Assembly (NCBI RefSeq): GCF_000661955.1
Contig: NZ_CP007597.1
Location: 2,832,984 to 2,896,983 of the forward strand
Length of the DNA: 64,000 nt
DNA from: Stenotrophomonas rhizophila
Lineage (GTDB): Bacteria; Pseudomonadota; Gammaproteobacteria; Xanthomonadales; Xanthomonadaceae
Reading direction: 5' to 3'
How positions within the stretch are numbered: the first letter of the stretch is position 1; each line of letters opens with the position of its first letter. Positions 60,005-64,000 of the stretch are shown in pieces. The notes beneath the pieces were generated by a model. That model was not told the DNA's origin and ran no database searches. It saw only the letters and a list, made by a program, of their open reading frames with translations. The translations under genes were made by a program, and so were the position numbers.

Positions 60005-61291
60005 CTACAACCGGTCGTCGACAACGTCCCGTGGCCAGACCGATTTGACGTCGTACACCACCCCATCGGGGGTGAGCAGTGCGCGGACGGTGGCCGCGTC
60101 GAACGCACGGAACTCGTCGTGGGCCACGGCCAGCACCACGGCATCGAACACGCCGGGATCGGCGCGCTCCACCCAGTGCACGCCGCTGCCGGCCAACACC
60201 GCCGGCCCGACCCACGGGTCCTGCACGTCCACCCGCGCACCGGCCGCCTGCAGCGACTGCGCCAGCTCCAGCGCGCGGCTGTTGCGCAGGTCCGGGCAGT
60301 TTTCCTTGAACGTCACGCCCAGCACCAGGATGCGCGCAGCGGCCGGCACCTTGCCGCGCCCCGCCAGCAGCGCCAGCACGCGCTGGGCCACATGCGCACC
60401 GACCCGGTTGTTGACCTGCCGCGCGGTGTGGATCAGGTCCGGGTGGTAGCCCACGCTTTCGGACTTGTGCAACAGGTAATAGGGATCCACGCCGATGCAA
60501 TGGCCGCCAACCAGGCCCGGCCGGAACGGCAGGAAATTCCATTTGCTGCCCGCTGCATCCAGCACGTCCTGGGTATCGATGCCGAGCCGGTCGAAGATCA
60601 ACGCCAGCTCGTTGACCAGCGCGATGTTGACGTCGCGCTGGATGTTCTCGATCACCTTGGCCGCTTCGGCCACGCGGATCGACGGCGCCGGCCACGTGCC
60701 GGCGGTGATGATGGTCGCGTACAGCGCATCGACCCGCGCCGCGATCTCGGGGGTAGAACCGGACGTGATCTTGCGGATGTCGGGCAGGCGGCGCTGGCGG
60801 TCACCGGGATTGATCCGCTCGGGGCTGTAGCCGCAATGGAAATCGTGGTTGAACCGCAGTCCCGACCCCGCTTCCAGCAGCGGCACGCACACTTCCTCGG
60901 TGGTTCCCGGGTAGACGGTGGATTCGTAGATCACCAGGTCGCCCGGCTTGAGCACGGCGGCGATCAGCGACGAGGCGCTCCGCAACGGCCCCAGGTCCGG
61001 CTGCTCCAGCGCATCGATCGGCGTGGGCACCGTCACGATGTAAATGGTGCACGCGGCCAGTTCGGCGGGGTCGGCGGTGTAACGGGCGTGCCGTGCGGCG
61101 GCAAGCTCGTGCGGCTCCATTTCCAGGGTGTGGTCATGCCCACGCTGGAGCTCCTCGACCCGCGCGTGGTCGATGTCGAACCCGAGTGTTGGCTGACGGG
61201 CGCCGAACGCAACGGCCAACGGCAACCCGACGTAGCCAAGCCCGATTACCGCGATACGTGGCGCATCCGCAGCGCCTGCCCCAACGACCAT
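60005..61291 (-). CDS. UDP-sugar dehydrogenase (WbpA/TviB-type, nucleotide sugar dehydrogenase)
   Basis: The 428-residue NAD-dependent enzyme oxidises a UDP-N-acetyl-hexosamine or UDP-hexose to the uronic acid for polysaccharide. It has IAVIGLGYVGLPLAVAFG, VTVPTPIDALEQPDLG, FHCGYSPERINPGDR (the WbpA/TviB type), KWNFLPFRPG and the catalytic cysteine in GGHCIGVDPYYL. The closest match is the UDP-N-acetyl-D-galactosamine/glucosamine 6-dehydrogenase group. It stands alone with no glycosyltransferase neighbours. ATG 61291 is used; a longer frame up to 61384 is possible. A structured region with a terminator lies 120-240 bp upstream. Confidence 0.92.
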   Translation of the reverse strand: MVVGAGAADAPRIAVIGLGYVGLPLAVAFGARQPTLGFDIDHARVEELQRGHDHTLEMEPHELAAARHARYTADPAELAACTIYIVTVPTPIDALEQPDLGPLRSASSLIAAVLKPGDLVIYESTVYPGTTEEVCVPLLEAGSGLRFNHDFHCGYSPERINPGDRQRRLPDIRKITSGSTPEIAARVDALYATIITAGTWPAPSIRVAEAAKVIENIQRDVNIALVNELALIFDRLGIDTQDVLDAAGSKWNFLPFRPGLVGGHCIGVDPYYLLHKSESVGYHPDLIHTARQVNNRVGAHVAQRVLALLAGRGKVPAAARILVLGVTFKENCPDLRNSRALELAQSLQAAGARVDVQDPWVGPAVLAGSGVHWVERADPGVFDAVVLAVAHDEFRAFDAATVRALLTPDGVVYDVKSVWPRDVVDDRL

Positions 61292-61407
61292 CAGCCGCGC
61301 CCCTGGGGTAGGCAGCAGGTGCAGGTGGGGGGCGGCAATGGGGCGGAAGGACTCATGGGGGCGGCGCCGGGAAACGAATGGCACAGCCTAACGCGGGAAG
61401 CCGCATG

Positions 61408-61453
61408 CCACAAAGAACAAAGCCGCCGTCCGCGGAGAGTACGGACGACGGCC
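61408..61453 (-). terminator. Minus-strand hairpin with T-rich tail upstream of the UDP-sugar dehydrogenase gene
   Basis: On the minus strand GCCGTCGTCCG pairs with CGGACGGCGGC (a G-U wobble at the fifth pair, which would be a mismatch on the + strand) and is followed by TTTGTTCTTTG. It is about 130 bp after the BLUF stop and about 120 bp before the dehydrogenase start. It may end the BLUF transcript or serve as an attenuator. Confidence 0.75.
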
Positions 61454-61464
61454 AACAAAATGGT

Positions 61465-61528
61465 CCAGCTGCGGTTACTACCCTTTCAGACAGCCTGGCG
61501 GAGTTTCCGCAGGACCGGTCACAGCTGG
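61465..61528 (-). other. Candidate structured RNA between the BLUF and UDP-sugar dehydrogenase genes
   Basis: CCAGCTG (61465-61471) and CAGCTGG (61522-61528) can close a domain that contains an inner hairpin CCTG-GCGGA/TCCGC-AGG (61494-61513). A competing pair GGTCC (61462-61466) / GGACC (61512-61516) overlaps the outer stem. I do not recognise a known riboswitch class. It could be a 3' UTR, a leader or a small RNA. Confidence 0.4.
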
Positions 61529-61586
61529 TAGAGAGATAGTAGGCGCGGACCCGTGATGTTCTTGTTACGGGAAACGAACAGTTGCG

Positions 61587-62042
61587 TTACGAGCCGAGCA
61601 TGACCGCCGCCGGTTCCAGTTCACCGGTTACCCCGGTCCACAATTCAAGCAGGCGGGCGAACCCCACCCGGCCCTGCCCTTCGATCGGCGCCGCAGGGCT
61701 GAAGCCCTCCCAGGCGGTCTCGATCATGCCGGTGAGCACCTGCGGTTCGATCGCCGCCGACGCCATCGTCCACCGGGGGAAGTGGCGGGTCAGGACCGAG
61801 CCACGCGCCAGCTCACGCAGGAACAGATGGCTGCGCGAATTCAGGACACGCTGGTAGACCGAATCGACGCCGTCTTCGGGGCCTTCGAAATACTGCAGGA
61901 ACCGGGTGCCGTCGAACATGAGCACGCCGGTGACCCCGGCGACCTTGTTGAAGCTTGTCGCCGCGGCAAGGATGCGATCGATATCCGATGCTTGAATCCC
62001 TTCGAAGGCGACGCTGGTGTAGGCGATCGCACGCAACGGCAT
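61587..62042 (-). CDS. BLUF-domain blue-light photoreceptor
   Basis: The 151-residue protein is a stand-alone BLUF domain that binds FAD. The residues for the light reaction are in the PixD/Slr1694 numbering: Tyr8 in RAIAYTS, Asn32 in TSFNKVAGVTG and Gln50 in FDGTRFLQYFEG. A C-terminal helical extension (FSPAAPIEGQGRVGFARLLE) follows. There is no output domain, so it must signal through a partner protein, which is not obvious nearby. ATG 62042 has GGGGAG upstream. Confidence 0.93.
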   Translation of the reverse strand: MPLRAIAYTSVAFEGIQASDIDRILAAATSFNKVAGVTGVLMFDGTRFLQYFEGPEDGVDSVYQRVLNSRSHLFLRELARGSVLTRHFPRWTMASAAIEPQVLTGMIETAWEGFSPAAPIEGQGRVGFARLLELWTGVTGELEPAAVMLGS

Positions 62043-62154
62043 GCAGTCAGAACTCCCCTGAGAACTGCTTCGACTATGCCACGAACCTGCATGTGTAGAT
62101 AGATGATCACGGGGCGCCACGGCACCGGCAGGCGTGCGTCCGCTTGTCGCAGGC

Positions 62155-63171
62155 TCAGGGCGCCTGGACCTCGAACCCGGCCTGCTCCAGGCGCGCCAGA
62201 TAGCCACCGGGCTGCACCAGCAACGCCACCGGCACCACCGCGAAGGTGGTTGCGTTGCGCCCCAGCGCGGCCCGCGCCATCTGCACCCATTTATCCGCCG
62301 CCTGCTGGTCCACCCCGGCCATGCCGCGACGGCGCCCGAACTCGCTGTCGGCGATAGCGCCCACGCAGGCGTCGTACTGGCTCTGCACCGCCAGTTGCTG
62401 CAGCGCCCCGGTGTCGCCCACGGCCCAGGCGTTGGCCCGCTCCACCAGCAGCGGCAACTGGTGCTCCACCACCTCCAGCGTGCGCTGGAAGCACGCGGCA
62501 TCGGCCAACGTGCTGCCCCGCATTTCCTTCAACGCCGCGCGCGGATCCTCCACCCGGATTGCCACCCGGGTCGGCACCGGCTTCAGGCCCCGGGCCTTGT
62601 AGGCCTTCTCCAGCACACGGGTCATCGGCTTGCTGCCGCCAAGCCCCACCGACTTCAATGCATCGCCATACAGGCGGGCGGCCGCCACCAGCGGACGGTC
62701 CTTCTCGACGCCGCGGTCACGCCCCATGTAGCGCTGTTTGAGCGGCAGCCAGCGTGCATACAGCGCCGCCGGCAGGATCTCGTCCAGGCGCCGGCCCTGC
62801 GGATCGTGCGCGGCCTTCATCGCCGAGGGCAGCAGGGTCAATCCCCTGAACACCCCGATGTCGGCGTCCACCGTCCAGCCGGGTGGCCCCAGCACCTCAT
62901 CGGCGCTGGCGATCACCGCCTGGACTTCATCGGCGCGCCACTCCAGCTTGGCCGGCAACGGTGACACCGTGCCCAGGATCCACAGTGCATGGCCGTCGCG
63001 GCCGGTCACCTTCCACATGCCGGGACCGGGCTGCACACCGGACACCACCACCGGCGCCAGATCGACCACCGCCGGCCCACCCGCGGGCGTCTGGGCCTGC
63101 GCGCCAGCCACGCACCACAACGCCATCGCCAGTACCGCCACCGCCTTCCCTGCCCGTGCCGCGCTCGCCAT
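62155..63171 (-). CDS. TraB/GumN-family protein with altered active motif
   Basis: The 338-residue predicted exported protein has a signal peptide (GKAVAVLAMALWCVAGAQAQ) and a TraB/GumN-like fold: VTGRDGHALWILGTVSPLPA near the start and an ERANAWAVGDTGALQQL region. TraB and Tiki-type proteins have a G-x-x-H motif at this first position, but here it is G-T-V-S. The glutamate pair expected after it is also not evident. It may be non-catalytic or a distant member. ATG 63171 is used for the signal peptide. Confidence 0.8.
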   Translation of the reverse strand: MASAARAGKAVAVLAMALWCVAGAQAQTPAGGPAVVDLAPVVVSGVQPGPGMWKVTGRDGHALWILGTVSPLPAKLEWRADEVQAVIASADEVLGPPGWTVDADIGVFRGLTLLPSAMKAAHDPQGRRLDEILPAALYARWLPLKQRYMGRDRGVEKDRPLVAAARLYGDALKSVGLGGSKPMTRVLEKAYKARGLKPVPTRVAIRVEDPRAALKEMRGSTLADAACFQRTLEVVEHQLPLLVERANAWAVGDTGALQQLAVQSQYDACVGAIADSEFGRRRGMAGVDQQAADKWVQMARAALGRNATTFAVVPVALLVQPGGYLARLEQAGFEVQAP

Positions 63172-63289
63172 GCTGCCTTGCCTGTGTTGGGGTCGAACGC
63201 AGCCTACGGAGACCTCGGCGCGCCTGCGTAAAGTTTGCGTTTGGCCACTGCCCGCATAATGCAGCCATCGGTCCCCAGGAGAAGATGCC

Positions 63290-63730
63290 ATCGATACCCT
63301 TCGCAGTGCCGAGGCGCTGGCGCGCCGCGCCCATGCCAGCCAGATCGACAAGGCCGGCCACCCGTACATCGGTCATGTCGCGCGCGTGGCCGCGCGCGTG
63401 CGTGGCGACGCCGACGCCGAAGCGGTGGCCTGGCTGCACGACGTGGTGGAAGACTGCCCGGACTTCGCGGCCGAGGTGGACCAGTTCCCCGCCCACATCC
63501 GTGCGGCGGTCGCCTGCCTTACCCGGCGCAAGGAGGTACCGGCAGACGACTACTACGCCGCCATCGCACGCAACCCGCTGGCGCGGAAGGTCAAGCTTGC
63601 CGACATTGCCGACAACAGCGATCCGGCGCGCCTGCAGTACCTGCCCGCGGCGGTGTCGCAGCGGTTGACGCAGAAATATGCACACGCCCTGCTGGCCCTG
63701 GGTGCGGGCCCGGTACCCGCCGCGAACTGA
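63290..63730 (+). CDS. HD-domain hydrolase of SpoT/MESH1 type with no normal start codon
   Basis: The frame (about 146 residues if begun at ATC 63290) contains the full HD hydrolase pattern: HASQIDKAGHPYIGHVARVA, VAWLHDVVEDCPDF with the His-Asp pair, and KVKLADIADNSDPARL. Small stand-alone proteins of this type hydrolyse (p)ppGpp or NADPH (MESH1). There is no ATG, GTG or TTG in frame between the stop at 63257 and the first GTG at 63386, which would delete the first HD helices. AGGAG at 63277 sits eight bases before ATC 63290; an out-of-frame ATG is at 63285. Either ATC is used, or one base has been lost. Confidence 0.7.
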   Translation: MDTLRSAEALARRAHASQIDKAGHPYIGHVARVAARVRGDADAEAVAWLHDVVEDCPDFAAEVDQFPAHIRAAVACLTRRKEVPADDYYAAIARNPLARKVKLADIADNSDPARLQYLPAAVSQRLTQKYAHALLALGAGPVPAAN

Positions 63731-63739
63731 CCCGCGCGG

Positions 63740-64000
63740 TCACCCGGCGGGGACCAGACAGATGCTCAGACCCAGCGCATCGAACCGGCCCCGGTCCGGC
63801 ACCGCGCCCTGCGTGACCAGCGCACACAGCACCCGCGAGAAGCGCGTCGGATCGCCCACATAGTCGCGCAGCCGCAGCACCGCCTCGGGCGTGTGGCGCA
63901 GCACGTGCAGGCCGTAGTGCATCAGCACAAGGCGGGACACCAATCCCGCCGCTGGACTCGCCTGGGGTGACGCCGCATCGATCAGCGCGTCGAAGATGCG
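63740..64000 (-). CDS. C-terminal part of an unidentified protein (runs off window)
   Basis: The open frame covers 86 codons to the right edge without a stop (RIFDALIDAASPQASPAAGL ... LGLSICLVPAG). No start codon is needed within the window; the GTG at 63943 is probably internal. It is helical and rich in Arg and Leu (HVLRHTPEAVLRLRDYVGDP). I do not recognise the family. It is convergent with the HD hydrolase gene, 9 bp apart. Confidence 0.6.
   Translation of the reverse strand, partial: RIFDALIDAASPQASPAAGLVSRLVLMHYGLHVLRHTPEAVLRLRDYVGDPTRFSRVLCALVTQGAVPDRGRFDALGLSICLVPAG

Noticed and set aside
61465..61528. c-di-GMP (GEMM) riboswitch upstream of the polysaccharide gene
   Set aside because: Some local similarity (GGTAGTAACCGCAG near the 3' side, GAAA segments) was noticed, but the GEMM core and tetraloop receptor do not fit. 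I keep it only as an unassigned structured region.

Overview
The window is a high-GC (roughly two-thirds G+C) chromosomal segment of a gammaproteobacterium of the Xanthomonadaceae, most likely Stenotrophomonas. Three things point there: the gene orders (dapA-bamC beside gcvR-bcp; recA-recX-alaS-csrA; rlmE-ftsH-folP-miaA-hfq-hflX; eno-ftsB-ispD-ispF-truD and surE-pcm-yqaA-nlpD); the Xanthomonas/Xylella-type LexA operator TTAG-N6-TACTA; and dozens of short palindromes starting with GTAG, which match the SMAG family of REP elements described in Stenotrophomonas maltophilia. I see no prophage, integrase, IS transposase, plasmid gene or CRISPR array. The content is mostly core genome.

Layout. 1-2500: tail of an unknown gene, three tandem terminators, a BamC-type lipoprotein and dapA, divergent from gcvR. 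2.5-7.4 kb: bcp, a PIN-PhoH ATPase, a lipoprotein, a DUF1275 membrane protein, thiD and an alpha/beta hydrolase, all on +. 7.45-7.86 kb: three identical tRNA-Arg(ACG) genes behind a strong promoter. 8.3-15.5 kb: accessory metabolism (hydrolase lipoprotein, LysR regulator divergent from a pirin, Tat-exported aldo/keto reductase, TonB-dependent siderophore receptor) and a small unknown gene behind a LexA-type operator. 15.6-17.1 kb: a single-domain response regulator and an HWE histidine kinase. 17.1-26 kb (minus): tRNA-Ser, csrA, alaS, recX, recA, lexA, ubiB and a CinA/PncC amidase. 26-33.5 kb: hflX, hfq, miaA, folP, a small membrane protein, ftsH and rlmE on minus, with yhbY and an Mth938-type gene divergent.

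33.6-44.1 kb (minus): nlpD-like, yqaA, pcm and surE, then an SmrB-like gene on +, then truD, ispF, ispD, ftsB, eno, a small membrane protein and pyrG. 44.5-52.7 kb: a small exported protein, parE, two GNAT acetyltransferases, two large REPIN-like palindromes, a Pit transporter with its DUF47 partner, and a CNNM/CorC-type transporter with exoD. 52.8-64 kb: FMN and flavin enzymes, TrhO, an FKBP lipoprotein, an HI0933-type flavoprotein, a GNAT whose start is encoded by REP elements, a glutamate-synthase-like FMN protein, a UDP-sugar dehydrogenase, a BLUF photoreceptor, a TraB-like protein, an HD hydrolase with no normal start codon, and a truncated last gene.

Working together: the lexA-recA-recX block is the SOS control unit, and one unknown gene outside it carries a matching operator. 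The hfq-miaA-hflX, csrA, rlmE, yhbY, trhO and truD genes form a large RNA-modification and regulation set. The least explained material is non-coding: register-locked REP arrays, covarying flanks of the tRNA-Arg genes, a structured RNA upstream of the UDP-sugar dehydrogenase, and REP sequence translated into protein. Start codons were chosen by eye from ribosome-binding sites and family length; no alignments or database searches were run.
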